A stretch of 64,000 nt of DNA from Chiua virens. Its lineage: Eukaryota; Basidiomycota; Agaricomycetes; Boletales; Boletaceae. This document shows, piece by piece, positions 11,336 through 24,197 of the stretch (positions are counted from its first letter, which is position 1; every line of letters begins with the position of its first letter). The translations under genes were made by a program, and so were the position numbers. The stretch covers positions 124,001-188,000 of the forward strand of contig JAHNUO010000011.1 of the NCBI GenBank assembly GCA_019787685.1, in the 5' to 3' direction. The notes under the pieces were generated by a model. It made no database searches. It was not told the origin of the DNA and saw nothing but the letters and a program-made list of their open reading frames with translations.

Positions 11336-14300
11336 ATGCCTCCCGCACGAGGTCCTCGCGCAGCATTACCCAGTACGAATAGGGGCTTCGGCCGTCATTT
11401 TACCTCCCCACACAAAGTGCGCAATCCAAGCAAAACCCAGACCTACGTGACGATACCCGGACGGGATTTGAAGCGCCAGCGATTGCTTGACCAACTCAGC
11501 GAGCTGTTGAATCCACCAGCCATACAATCTTCCACAGCTAGCGTCAATGACCCGCATGTCTCTGACAAACCTGAATTGCCACTGCAATCGATTGCTGATG
11601 AAGACGTAGCACTACAATATGAGTTCCAGGACGATGTACTCCCATTAGACAGCGAAAAGTCACCGTCTGAAAACACAGTAAACCAGAACTCGCAATCAAT
11701 ACACAATGCGGCATCCAAACGATGTGCCAAATGGAAGGACCTCATTCCCACCCTAATCGTACCCCTCCTCGACTACTTGAAGCGCACGCTGGGTAAACCA
11801 CCCACCACACCTGCAAAAACCATCTCACACTGCCAGGCAGGATGTGAGATGAAGGACACCAGTCTGCTTGCTCTGTTTTATGACTGTAAGTACTATATCG
11901 TCAACAGTTCGCCACACTCTCTGATAGCATGTAGACTTCACCACCATTACCGTACGATCTTGCCAATGTTCCACTCTCCATCAAATCCTCCTATATCACG
12001 GTCTGTTTCCTACTGCGCCCTCGCAGCCTCGTATGGCAGTCTCTGTAGAACTGCTGGCATTCTACAGAGCATTGTTCGAACGTTCTTGTGATGCTGTCAA
12101 TGCGATGGCGGCTGCTCTCCATTCACACTATCTGTACCGGGGTTTCCGCATAAGCAGTCCTCAGGTAGGTACCTATGTCACTCACACTCATATTACTGAC
12201 ATCTTTGCAGGGGCACACCATCCAGGAACCCTTCCGACGCAGCCTTGGACAGGCAATTCAATGGTTCGACATTGTTAACGTCGAACTAGAACAGCGTGTT
12301 GAAGGAATACTTTCACAATGCCGAGAAAAAGTTGCCGCCGCACACTGGCCATCAGATCAAGATCCCCCTTTAGATCGCCCTCAGATCTCGGTAATACCCC
12401 CAGAAAATGATGTTCAGCATCATACCCAGCGGAATTCGTGTCACCCGCTCCTGGTCCAGCGTTGCCCAGCGTGCTTTGGTGGCCGCACTTTTGGGCGTGC
12501 GCTTTCTGAAGGCGCTGATATCCATGTTGCCACTGACGGCAATTTCCATCACCGACATCGTCGCACAGCCGGCGACGGTCCCATTTTTTACACACCGACT
12601 TATTTCCTCCCCAAGTCGCAAATTGATGCGATCGGACAGCGAATTTCCAGAGCACGGAAGCGTGCTCCCCGACGGTGGCCAACGGACGTGCCTGACGAAG
12701 CAATTGATCAGTGTGAAACCTCATACGAAGCCGCAGACGGTAAGAAGCAAAAGACAAGTATGGACAGCTATGATGACACAGGCGTCATGGCGTTGATATG
12801 CCGTCACGATATCCCGTTGTTCTTTGCTAACATTGACACCCCCGGCGAACAACAGAAATATTCTGTTGCACTCATTGAACACCTGTTTTCTTTGCTGCCC
12901 TCTCAAGCCACGGTCGTCGTCCTGTATGACATTGGCTGTGTGCTACAAAGATCTATCTCTCAGGTACGCGAATGTCTCATACAACGTAGATGTATTGTCT
13001 GAGTCACTCAAACTTAAGCCTCAGTATGACATTCTTGATGACAAGGTTTCATCACGCCTTCGGTTCGCGACCACAGCCATGCACGCCTATGGCCACGAAT
13101 GGGCATGCCAACTGGTCTACAATCCGCGCCTTGTAGTAGGCCTCGGATTGACAGATGGCGAAGGCACAGAGAGGCTCTGGTCGCGTTTCATCAAGCTTAT
13201 TGGAATTGAGCGATCTTCTTCGGTGCATTTCCGTGCAGACTTTCCATTCATACATTAACAAATCGCTTCCCAGCGACAACGCCGACTCTGGCTAATCGAC
13301 CGTCAAGCCGGTGTCGTCGGAGCTGAGACGTTGTCTGAGTTAGGGCACTGGCTCAGACGTCGCCTCAAAAAAGGCATCCGGGAACAAGGTGGGGCCGCTC
13401 AGAAGGGCCTCGAAGACTGTGGCGTTTCACCCGCTGAGCTTCGAACCCAGTGGTCAGTCCAGCGGGCAGCCCAGCTCTCGATAAGAGCACGTAAGTGATA
13501 GCATTTATTGCATGTACATATACCCAAAGTCTGTAGATGCCCCGGCCAGACTGAAGAAAGAGTTGGATAGTGTGCTCACCTTACAGGCGGACCTAGATGC
13601 ATCCGAACGAGCGTTGCAGACCACACGCGCTACTCTCGAAAAGGAACACGATGCTGCGGATGCACTAGAGACTCTCAATAGCATGGAGCGCACCCACAGG
13701 TGGTTGCTTGACAAGGTCGAAGCACTATACTCATCCCTCAATGTGCAAGATAAGTTCCCCGAATTGGAGGGTGTCAACTTGGAGTTCGTGTGGGTCCTCC
13801 TATTGGCGCGGGACCTGAAAATCAACATTCGCAAGAGAGCCATTGGCAGTTTCTTCGAATGGGACAAACTCGACCGTGCAGTTGGAGGCAAGGACAAGCC
13901 ACTTGGTAAGCCGATCATCTTTCATTCACCCAATAACATCATGATAAAACGGGCCACCCAGGCACTAAGCTCCACCAACAGACACGTAAAGCCATTGCCA
14001 AACGGCAACCCGCGCTTATGTCAGCGATACGCAAGTTCAATAAGTATTGCGAGCAACTCGAACAGCTATACGACCCGACATATGCCATTCCATTACCCAC
14101 GCCTTTACCTACCAAGCTCGCAGATCTCCGCAGCGAGCAGACGCTCCTTGAAGATGTGTGGATTACTCCAGCGGAAGGAAAGATTCCCCGATGGCTTGAA
14201 GATGTTGAAGTTCGCCACGGGATCCACGCCATTCTCAAACGAGATCGGTGCCGTGAAGAGCAGTGCCGCATAGGAGCCGAAGCAGACAACATGTGCCGAT

Positions 14301-15653
14301 GGTTCGGAAATGAACTTACCGCCGTTGAACTCGCAATTCGAGTACCAGAATGTGAGTTCCTTCCCATTCTTGCCATCATTGTGCCTGACAACGTTGTAGA
14401 CTCCCAATTCCATCACATTTTACAACAACATCGCGACACAGTGTTGCAGCTGCAAATTCAATGGGCGAACCCCCTCGCATCCGCAGCCCACTACGCCGCT
14501 CGTGCTGAAAACGCTGTCAGGGTAGCTGCTCAACTTACGGGGGATACTACAGGAATACAGCTGTGCTGGCTGCAGCCCGTCACTTGTGAAATCTCACATG
14601 CCCCAGATGCTGAACAGGATGCCGAAGATCATGGCCTAGAACCCCCAGGCGATTATGAACGAGACGTGGTGCCACCAGAAGAAGTTCTCTTTGGGGACGT
14701 TCTTGAGGGGGGTGATAGCGAAGACGAAGAAGATCATCACGCTTCCACTCCAACGGTCAACTTCCAATGGAAAGTTCCCGAGGCGAGATTCTCAGTTCTG
14801 TTTTATTTCGTTTCCACCTGAATGTTCTTATGCAGAATATTACCGTCGACCTTCTCGATCTCACTCCTGAAATGACAATAGCCACCGGACCCATTTCTGA
14901 TCTGGTTCAGCCACCCAGCGAACGATTGGGGCATTTGCAATTCGCACCCAAGGACGTGGACATTCTTGGCTCACCGGGAGCGCGTCTGAACGACACATGC
15001 TTGAATGGCTGCGCCGCCCTCTTGCATCAAAAGTTTTGCCCCTCAGAACCATCTCCTTTCGCACTGTTTTCGACCCACGACCTCCCTCGTGTCCGTTATC
15101 ACGCGGATGATGACGAGTTGTGGCGCCACATGTCCCGAACCAGGTACTGGGAGAAGCGTGTCTGGATTCTCCCCATCCACCGTCCCTCCTCGTGGGGACA
15201 TTGGGTGTTGTGTAGTATACATCTTGATGAGCAGCACATTGTCCTTTTTGACAGTCTTGCCGAACCGTCTCCTTGGAAGAGAGATTTACCAGTACGTGAT
15301 CACTTAACCACCCCACCGGCATGCATTTCTTATTCGTTGCAGGTTATCATGGACTTCCTCAGTCGTCTGTCCACCATTGCAGTTTCAAGGTTACGCATAA
15401 AAGTCGACGTTGATGTTGAATGGACAGCCATCTCTGCTACGGTCAGCCACGCATTCATGCGCGTCATATTGTGACTGACACTCATTTTAAGTGCGCTCCA
15501 ATTCAAACGAACGCGGTGGATTGTGGCTTATGGGTGCTCGCACAGATGGTTGCTGCATTCCGCGGCCAAGGTATTACAGGCATGAAAGAAGAGGGAATGT
15601 CAACTTTTCGTAGATACTTACAATCGCTTGTACTTCATAGTAACCTATTGTAG
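11336..15653 (+). CDS. KDZ-superfamily transposase fused to a ULP1-like SUMO protease
   Basis: Model: join(11336..11885, 11935..12164, 12211..12963, 13025..13222, 13274..13490, 13537..13905, 13962..14351, 14400..14794, 14836..15291, 15343..15389, 15428..15653), about 1,276 aa, no internal stop. Residues about 185-260 form the CxC1-like cysteine cluster (CQCSTLHQILLYHG). The KDZ core follows: ATDGNFHHRH (Asp about 369), YDDTG (about 447), YDIGCVL (about 499), MHAYGHEWACQLVYNPR (about 530), GLGLTDGEGTERLWSRF. A helical linker and acidic spacer lead to a ULP1 C48 domain from about 1,040, with WGHWVLCSI (His), VLFDSL (Asp) and QTNAVDCGLW (Gln and Cys). It should cut and paste its element and may remove SUMO from host proteins. 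The GTTCTG donor at 14,795 and the 38-nt intron at 15,390 are the weakest junctions. All frame joins work, so the gene may be intact. Confidence 0.85.
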
Positions 15654-17411
15654 ACTATGCTACTATTGTATACACCAAAAGCATCTATGATCCGAGTCGG
15701 CCTTAGCACACGATCCTGGCCACCTTTTAACGTCACCGGTCCGGCTATCGAGGAGTTCAAACTTGAAATTGCAGATCCGCTGGACAAATATCTAGAGACG
15801 TAAACAAGATGCGATATATAGGGCACCCAAGGACGCGGCAATCACTCGAAATGTGTGGAAATTGAGTAAGTACGTTCCCTGTTTGGCTATGGGTACAGAA
15901 AGGAAAAGACTCCGTCTCCCCTTGGACGCAGAAGTGCCGGTGAGCAGCCTGATTTGTCGCCACTAGCACTTTCCAAACATATCCGAGTCTGTTTGACTCG
16001 TCACCCCAATTTTAGATACATGGGGGTAGATCTCGATTGCCATAGGCCCGCCCAAGGAGGCAGCATTCACTCAATATGTACAGTAAGTCCGTTGTCCATT
16101 TGGATGATGCTGACGGCTACAATTCCGATGTACCTAACGCGGTCGTCCTGGACACTAGTAGAGGTGTCAGTGAATGGTCGTCGAAGAACCCCGCAATTAT
16201 TTAAAAGCGGCAGACATGTCCCATTTTGAGGTAACCTACTTCTCCTCAATGTCTGACACCGTTACTGAGTTTTGGGTCGTAATTGGCCAACAGAACGACG
16301 AGATCAAGCCTGGAATTTACCACAAATGCAGGTGTGTGGAGCGTTCCATACGCAAGCATCTATATTCACTATCTCTATCGCAGTCCAACCCTTTGCAGTG
16401 GCCGTTCCGCTCCATCGTTACCCATCGCCGTTCAAAGTCACTGCCAGACTGAAGCCGGTCGTATTTTTGACGTGCTGCAGCCTGTCATCATCCCCCTCCC
16501 TTTGAATCCGAGCCCAACAGCCCTTCTTAACGCATACGAAGGTCACATAGAGACCATGCGAAATATCTTCGTTGAGGGCGGCGAAGACTTCACTGCCGTC
16601 ACCATTGGTGAGACGCCAGGAATCCACAGGACTCGGTAAGTCAAGTTCTCAATTTTTCCGATCGTTCTAATTTATCTGTTTAGGGCCAGCGCGGATAATG
16701 GCCGAGGAAATTTTTCGGCTAGTTGTTCCAGGCGTACGGACATTTTCTGGGAGGCCCTCGCCTTCATGATCGTGAGAGGGATTGCTTCCCGCATGCCCCC
16801 GATGGACATGCGATCCAGATCCACCACCCGTGAGTCATTCATTGTCCAGCCTTTCCCATGCTGAAGGCAACAGGCCAATTGGGAAATGGCCTCAGAAGAA
16901 TTTCCGTTCAGTCACCTAACGCCAGCATAGGTGCTCCAACCCGCCAAGCCTCTCGAGCTGTGACCCCGAGCACATCTAACAGCATCAGCACGCCCTCGAG
17001 CGTGAGGACAGGTTTGTTATTTCTCATTGATAGACATATATCCATTGACGCCACCGTGATATCACCTCATCAGATTCTCCTGCTCCCTCGCTGGCATCTG
17101 CCAATCCGCCCCCCGAGCAAGCCAACGCAACACCGGTGCCAATGATTTATTCAAATGTTTGTTCGATCCAGTGCATCCTTTCAAGCAGCTATCACGCTGT
17201 GGATCCCCCTCGCAACGCCGATGTATGTGCCCGTACCTTAGGTACGAAGGCGGCGAAATATCTTGTTGCGCATGGTTACACCAGCTCCTCAATCAACGAG
17301 ATCATTTCGGCATGGGCAAAATGTGAGGCCAAGAGTCAATTTGCCCTTCGTCTGTGGCAAAAGGGTATGGCGATGACCGAGGCCATGTATCTACAAGAAT
17401 TGATATCGTAA
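15654..17411 (+). CDS. Unrecognised multi-exon gene downstream of the KDZ transposase (approximate span)
   Basis: Several open segments with good splice signals can be chained at the 3' side. One (about 16,430-16,634) contains AGRIFDVLQPVIIPLPLNPS and GGEDFTAVTIGETPG and ends at a GTAAGT donor (16,635). It joins in frame to 16,682-16,829 (DIFWEALAFMIVRGIASRMP), then to Ser/Thr/Pro-rich pieces. The last segment ends at TAA (17,409-17,411) after HGYTSSSINEIISAWAKCEA. The 5' part cannot be assembled with confidence and may contain a frameshift near 16,455. The position suggests an accessory gene of the KDZ element. Function unknown. Confidence 0.35.
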
Positions 17412-18063
17412 AGTTGACCCTGTATCTACCAATTCGCGTCGTTCTTTGTCCAAATACAACATTGCTAGGAGTATCACTCGTCTAAAGTCTGGACCCTATA
17501 CGGAGTAGCTGAGACCAGTATTGGGTCGCTTTCGAGTCGTGTCGCACTTACTTCACACTAACTTGAACGTGAGGAAGAACTGCATGACTAACGCTGATTC
17601 ACCGATAATTATTGCATCTGTAACTGTACGTACTAGACGGAAAGACCTGCTTAATGCACGCGATTGATTGTGTGCCACACACACTCTACGGATAACTCTC
17701 GTTCTCCTGCAACGGGCGAGCAGAGGCGGAAGTGAAAACGCAGGCCATCAATGGTAGAAATCGAGATGACATTCTATAGTAGGCTGGCACGCCTCCACGC
17801 GACGACAGGTCGTGTAGCCGTAAACTGAGTACTACTAGTAAGAAAAACCTGCTCGCCATCCGCGCTAGTGAATCAGCAGTGATTGCAACATTGGTGATGT
17901 TCCAAACTGCTACAGGACTAGGACTGATGCTTTACGTATAGAAGTTCACAATTCGAGTTTCATATGCCATACTAGTATCATAGTCTATTCACATTGTCCC
18001 TCCCCTTCATCATGACCATACGGACGTACTAGTATACTACACAATCAAATAGAGGTGTGGTGT
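17412..18063. other. AT-rich intergenic with several TACTAGTA palindromes
   Basis: No gene seen. ACTAGTA/TACTAGTA-like palindromes occur at about 17,830, 17,970 and 18,030. Similar ones recur near 23,900-23,935, after the long gene ending at 23,736. They could mark element edges, but no duplicated target could be identified. Confidence 0.4.
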
Positions 18064-18705
18064 TTATTGGCGGCGTGCTCTGTTTTGATCTTTTTTTTTC
18101 AAGTTGTGCACATCGGGTACGCTCCAAGGCACCGTCAGCGAGTCCCCAGTTGATCCAGCTCTCTGCAAGAAACGCTTGCATGATAGTTCTCTCAACTCGT
18201 GGTATATAAAATAGTAATCAAACTCACCGGCCTAAGGGAGATGGGTACCTCCTCCCTCTTGATGAGTTTGAGGTCCGAGTCTTCATGGTGTGATAGACCT
18301 TCAGGAACGAAAGGAGGACTTGTCGCACACTTTCAATCGGGCACGCACATTATATACACATGCACTGTATACACGACGATAATGCAACTCACTTGCGCAA
18401 GGGATACGAGTTCCTCCTCCCTCTTGACGGGTTTGAGGTCTTCGTGGTTCGAGAAATCCTCAGGATTAAGGGAAGGACCTGACGCATGCTCTCGATTGAG
18501 CTCACTCTCCTCGCCCTCTGTATACACATCTAGCACCTGTAATATAGAAAAATTTAGTGATTGCCAATGAAAACTCCCCGTTGGCTATACTTGCCATGTT
18601 TCGATCGAGATCATAGGCAGATGATATGCCAATAGAGTGAAGCCGCACACCGTATGGCACAAAAATTTTGATGACGAGCATGTTCAAGTTGGCGGGTGAT
18701 GACAT
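18064..18705 (-). CDS. Small unrecognised protein with duplicated exon and two SUMO-acceptor-like motifs
   Basis: Model: complement(join(18064..18162, 18228..18329, 18393..18536, 18595..18705)), 151 aa. All joins are phase 0; the first intron (18,537-18,594) has a GC donor (GCAAGT). The amino-terminal part (NMLVIKIFVPYGVRLHSIG) is beta-like. Exons 2 and 3 share a duplicated block: HEDLKPVKREEELVSLAQ and DSDLKLIKREEVPISLRP, each containing the sumoylation consensus psi-K-x-E (VKRE, IKRE). The carboxy end is basic (NLKKKDQNRARRQ), suggesting nuclear location. It lies on the opposite strand, within the region I assign to the KDZ element. No family recognised. The start could be further upstream if another 5' exon exists. 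Confidence 0.55.
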
Positions 18706-19279
18706 AGATGGTGGAGCAGATCGCAGCGAATTGCTTTCCTGACCACCACTTCTCCTCCCAACAGTAGAATTCGTTAGATTTGTATATCCAGCGATCGCGA
18801 AATAATAAACCTGCTTCTTCGGAGGCAATGATGAGTCATGGGCCTCCCAGTGTTTGGTGTTGGGAACGGGACCAATAAAGCATTGACTCATCCCGCTGTG
18901 AGGCCAAAACAAGGGACTCACCACTGAGTCGCACTGCCGTGGTTGTGAATCGATTACGAAGCAACGACGGGGCGAGATCGTGACACATTGCAGTGGTAGG
19001 TATACCCCCTTTTGGCCGCAAACGAGTCTTGACTCCGTTGGTGACGTTGTAAACACCCGCTCTTGAACCTTGACTCGGAGCATTAGTACGAGTCACGTGG
19101 ATCGCCATCTTTATCTGTCTGAGTGGCATAGCCACGGGAAGCTGCTAGCATCCATTAAAGTAGGCTTCTCTTTTGCACCCCGTTCTCTTCGGAGAATTCG
19201 TATTATACGTAACCTCCGATCCACACCGCACTAGCATGATTCATCGTCATATGCAGTATCCATTCAAGGATCTCAACTT
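18706..19279. other. Intergenic, no gene supported
   Basis: Minus-strand open frames at 18,836-19,135 show no domain, although they could hold a 5' exon of the small gene. The plus strand near 19,130-19,190 weakly resembles 9,560-9,615 in the relic element, which would place it inside the transposon. Confidence 0.4.
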
Positions 19280-22200
19280 CCTCGCAAGGTGCGGCGTGTG
19301 CAAGCACTCAAGGCCTTTGTTCAGTCTGTGCAGTCACTCCGACCAGGTAAGCATCATTCCAGACCCACCGAGTACGTCACAGCGAGCAAACCATGCCTTA
19401 AGTGGACGCTGGGCGCACTCAGCTAGCCTTGCTTTATAATGCTTGTTGTCACCCATTGCTATCACTTGACTCACATCAGATTGAACACGTATAGAATTTT
19501 GGCACCTCTAGAAGGTAAGTAGAACTCACAGCACCACAGAAGTGGACGTTGATGTTTTGCAGATGATATCCCAACAAGTGATTCCAAATGACGCAGTTAC
19601 CTCGATGAACGTAGAGATGGACGGCGAGCAGGTCGGGGGAGGGCGTCGTCCACCATCGCCACCACCTGAGCAAACCCCAACACGTTTACGAAGCAAACTC
19701 AAGGCCACCATTCGAGACAGTGGCCTTGTACGGGAAGCTGGTATGCGTCGGGAGAAGCAACTCCCTCACGTGGAGCAGACGGACGAAGGGGATCCTCCTC
19801 CCACTGGCAGGCCGATGCGCACACCAGGGCCAAGTCAGCATCCCCATGTCAGTTCCGTCGACTGTGCAAGTCTTTTGTTTACCAACACTGCTCGCCACGC
19901 GCAGTTTCCTGGCCAGAATGAAAATACAGGTACGTGATCTCAGCATTGGATTATTTGTGACTGGCTTATACAATATTCCTAGACTTATGTGATGCGCAGC
20001 CTGACACTCCACCCGCTGTCGAGACCGCGCCAGTGCCCTCTGAGTCGGAGCAGCGCATTCCCCCTACCTCACTTTTGCCAAGCGGTGCCTGTACTTCAGA
20101 CGGCCAGGCCCGTGGAGAACACACCATTACCTCTCACGATTCGCCCCTCCAGCCTATTATCCTACCGCCTCGTGGTAAGTCTTAGCATCAAAAATCGAAG
20201 CAAACGCTAACGCCGATTACTTTCAAGCGCCTTCCCTCCCCGTTCCTTCAGATTTAAAGGAAACAGATTTCGACAGTGAACCTTCCACGTCGCGTGCAAA
20301 TTCAGAGCTTCCTGTGTTAGACCTTTCGAATGAAGCCACCCCTCGGGCGGCTGGTCTCTCTTCCATGGACCCAGAATGGTCCACTCAGATAGATAAAATC
20401 GAACTTTTTCTGCCAGAACGTGCAGAAACCCCTTCGCCACTCCCACGAGCTTGTTTCACGAAAGTGTTGGATCCATTCAGTGATGGTACCGAGGGTCCTG
20501 GCGATGCGGAGGTCACGTTTGCGGTTGGACGCACACCTGCAAAGGTTACGAGCATCCTCGAGCATGGTTTTGAAAAAATATATCAAGACTTCAGTGAGCT
20601 CGCTGGTCGAGTCGACTGGCCGTTCCAGCAGGTACTTCAGAGATTTATGAAGCAATTCTCGCGCAGCTGCCCTTCCAATCATTGGAATACGTATCAAAGG
20701 TTCCACGTGGCGAACAAGGCACAAGAATTAGCCCGGCTGGGCGAAGACGTCATCACATCGACACCAAGTAAGTCCACGATCGAAGCTGGCATTCACAATA
20801 CTGAAGTGGTCGTTTTGTAGTGAATACTATGAAACATTGTTACGCCCTCTTCCGAGAAGCTTACCCCGATACCTGGCAAAAAATCCTGGAGACATTTGAG
20901 GAAGCTGAGGCTCTCAACGAGGGAGACAGGACTGTCGCTCAACGACAGTCACTCTTCTTCAGGCTCGCAAAACAATGTACGCAGTCGGTGCGTGATTATC
21001 CGCGACGTACTGTGCTGTAACTGAAAATACCTATCAGCTCACTAGCATGGCGAAGGCCCATTCCTTTGAGTCTGTCCTTATCATGGCGGGCAGCGTTGTG
21101 CATCAGGATGCTGCCCTGGGTTTGGTTTTCTCTTCGCCACGCGCAGAAAGTGTAAGGCTTTTACCGGTCACTTGTACTTTGTTACTCATCCCCATGCAGT
21201 TTTTCTCAGAACGTTGCCGGTCGAATGATAACGACATGCTTGCTCACTTTAAAGCTCATGTCTAGTGAGTTAATATGTCATATGCGTGTACTGACTACTG
21301 ATACACCCTTCTAGCAATAAACTCTCCCTGGCGAACATCGCCATGGCGTTTGATACTCCATTGGTTTCCGTTCCATCGGCCGTGAAGGATACAAATGATG
21401 TCGAAGAAGTAGAAGTCGGCGATCCTGGGGAGAAGGAAGATCATGCGCGCATGCGCCTTGCGCTCGTGCAATTACTCGGTATGCATTCTTCTCACTGGTT
21501 GGGGACGCTCATTTGACTATTGTGTGCTCCTTACTAGTCAACGTAGGGTGTGAGTGGGCTTCGAGGAAGCTCCTCCCCTGGAAACACCTGCCTATGAAAC
21601 TCGCCAAGAGTGCGGTAGTGTGCAAAAATTTTCCCGATCATGTGCCATACCCTGGCGCTCAGTCGCGCTCTAAGGTCAGCTCCAAGGGAATTTCCGAGCT
21701 CACTCTCGCCGAATGCTCAGCACTTCTCGCAGCCATCTACGACCCTTCTGATGGGAAGTTATGCTTCGTCAAAATGCCGCATATGGCAGGTTAGTAAATA
21801 GATCTACCTCTCTCGTGATCCATGTACTAAATGCTGCATAGATGCTCTCAAGTTCTCTCGTGATCCCGTCATCATCGGCGCTGCTCCTGCGTACAATTCT
21901 TCCAACAAACGTGGGAGGAGGATCTTCGCCAACGGAGAGTGCACACGAGACGGTCTGGTTCGACAGCGAAACGTCGTGGCCACCCGCCCCAAGAAAAGAG
22001 CAGCCCCCCCTTCCGAGGTGATCTCTATCGATGACTCGGAGGAGGAGGTAAAACGTCCCAAAGGGAAGGTGAAGACTCCCCGGGCACACTCCGTTGCCAT
22101 CTCATTGTCAGACACAGAAGGAGAAGTCGAGTTTATCACTGCTACCAAGGTCGAGAAACCGACACGCACACGTCGCCAGTCGCAGCGCGTCAAGACTTCT

Positions 22201-23736
22201 TCCGTAGCGAAAAAGGCCTCAAACGGTTCTGAAATAGAAGTGCATGACATTACTAGCTCGCCCTCAGGATCAGAGTATGCGCCTGAAGGACAGGGCAAGA
22301 GCAACCAGGTAGCCCCCAATAAGCCCGTACCCGCATCTGGCGCGGTACCTAAGGCGGAAATTGTTTCTTCCGAGAGCGAAGTCATGACCATATCTCGAAA
22401 GCGCAAGGCTAAGCTCGAGGTCTCTGATCGTGCCCTCAAAAAGCGTACCGTGGTGGAACTCCGCTCTCGCGCACCATCTAACAAGTCGAAGGGTAAAGCG
22501 AGGGCCGTGCAGAATATTGCACGTGTTGATTCATCTGAAGCATTGTCGGGCGAAGAGACCAGTATGGTGGTTGCATCACGCGGTGGCTCAGCTTCTCCGG
22601 CGGATGGAGCTTCCATCATCGAACCGTTGGAGACCACCACATGCAACATGCCGCAAGTTTCTGCAACCCGTGAAACTTTCATCAATTCAATTCGTCACAT
22701 CGCTGCACCTTTACAAGCTGTCCCCGCTCCAGTTCCTGTCCTTTCTCCAGGCCCCGCTCCAGCCTCCCTGGTCGCTGTCATTCCAAAGTCTACCTCCGTG
22801 TCCAATCCCATCCCTCCCCCATCTCCAACACCGGTTTCTCACCCGTCCCCTGTTTCTGTTCAGTTGACACCTGCTATTCAGGTGGTCGTACCAGCAATCA
22901 CTTGTCCTGCGAGGTTAAATTCTCACACTCGCCCGAAGCCCATGATTATCACCAAGAAGAAAGGTCAGGTTGTAGTTGACGAGACTAGCTCAGTGGAATT
23001 CCCATGTGTGGCAGAAGAAGGGCGCATGAACTTGAAGACACCGTGCGGCATGCCTAGTGTCCCTGACACCAATCCTTCGCCACCTACATTGCCTGCGCCC
23101 AAAAGTCCTCAGGCAAAATTCCATGACCAAGACCGTATAGCGTGCCGCCTTGATGTTCCCTCTCACCCCATTCTTCAGCAACTTGCTTCCCCCCAGTCGA
23201 CGCATGACGGAAATGTGAATTACGCGGTGTTCCCTCCCCCCAATCTCCCTGTTTGCGACACTTCGGTTGGCAAACCTGGCGGGGATGGGCCTGCTGCCTC
23301 TTTGCCAGCAGAGACGCAGGCTATGCACGTCATGCCTCAAGATACCGGTCCGAGCAGGTACGACAGTCACTCTCAATGGACGGGTGGATGGTATGGGCCC
23401 GGGCCCCGACCTGATCCTCTCTACCAAGCATACCATGGCGCCGCATTTTTCAATCCCTATACCCAGTGGGGAACGTACGATATGAATAGCAACCGCTTGC
23501 CTCCAATACCTCCCCCCCATCAGGGTGATCCCAAGATGCTTTCCGGCCCAGGATACAATGGCGCCCCCCCCTACGATCCAGCAGGATATTTCTATCGCGC
23601 TCATCCTATGCAGGCGCCACCCCAGCTCCCTCTCCCTCACAATATCCAACAAGGCAATCTTCTTACGTCTGTCAATGTGCCGTCGCCACCAGAGGATGCT
23701 CAGATGACGCAGGTTGGATTGCCGGCGGGGAAGTAG
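19280..23736 (+). CDS. Long KDZ-associated protein of unknown function (5' exons uncertain)
   Basis: Confident exons: 19480..19514, 19540..19929, 19983..20174, 20228..20767, 20821..20987, 21038..21151, 21200..21264, 21315..21478, 21538..21789, 21842..23736; about 1,270 aa with all phases consistent. A further 5' exon around 19,280-19,347 encodes PRKVRRVQALKAFVQSV but its join is unclear. The early part is Pro-rich with an Arg-rich motif. The middle is helical and conserved-looking (SNHWNTYQRFHVANKAQELA, then CYALFREAYPDTWQKILETF). The carboxy half is low complexity and Pro-rich, and starts with acidic motifs VISIDDSEEE and VAISLSDTEGE that fit SUMO-interaction consensus. I recall similar uncharacterised proteins in Agaricomycetes. 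Its 5' exon recurs next to the ULP1 relic at 10.3 kb, suggesting it travels with the KDZ element. Confidence 0.65.
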
Positions 23737-24197
23737 AGTCATTTTTTTCTGTCACATCAAACTTAAAGACCGTGCTCCTGTCCTTCTTGATCACTAGAAT
23801 CGAACCCGTGCGGTGTCATTGTCTCCTTGTGTCTGCTTTCTTGCGTTCGTATATTATCTCGTTATGGTAGAATACACTTGAGCCTCATCTGCTATATACT
23901 AGTAACTACGAAGTGAAAATACCTCTCCTACTAGTACTGTGGTGCCCTGGACAACAATGATGCATAACAACTTTCATCATTGGGTGATGATGGGCTGAGG
24001 GAATCCATATTGAAGCCAGGGAGGTGACATCGATGGAGGGGCTGGGTCTTGCGCCATGGCCGACAGGATAGAACCCTTTTGATTTTCTTGCCGTAAACAA
24101 TGAGGGACGTTCAGTGGGCAAATTGTATCGCATCAAGTCGAGGGCAACACAACCTAGTGATTATTCCCTCAGGCTGCTGGATACAAGTTATATTCTA
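23737..24197. other. Intergenic 3' flank
   Basis: No gene seen. This is the shared 3' region of the plus-strand gene ending at 23,736 and the minus-strand gene ending at 24,198. Confidence 0.5.

Larger units (their letters stand above)
11336..23736 (+). mobile_element. KDZ (Kyakuja-Dileera-Zisupton) element, borders not found
   Basis: The span runs from the transposase-ULP1 gene to the long associated gene. The grouping rests on the relic copy at 9.4-10.4 kb, which has the ULP1 end and the long gene's 5' exon in the same order. Terminal repeats and target duplications were not located, so the true limits may be wider or narrower. Confidence 0.4.
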
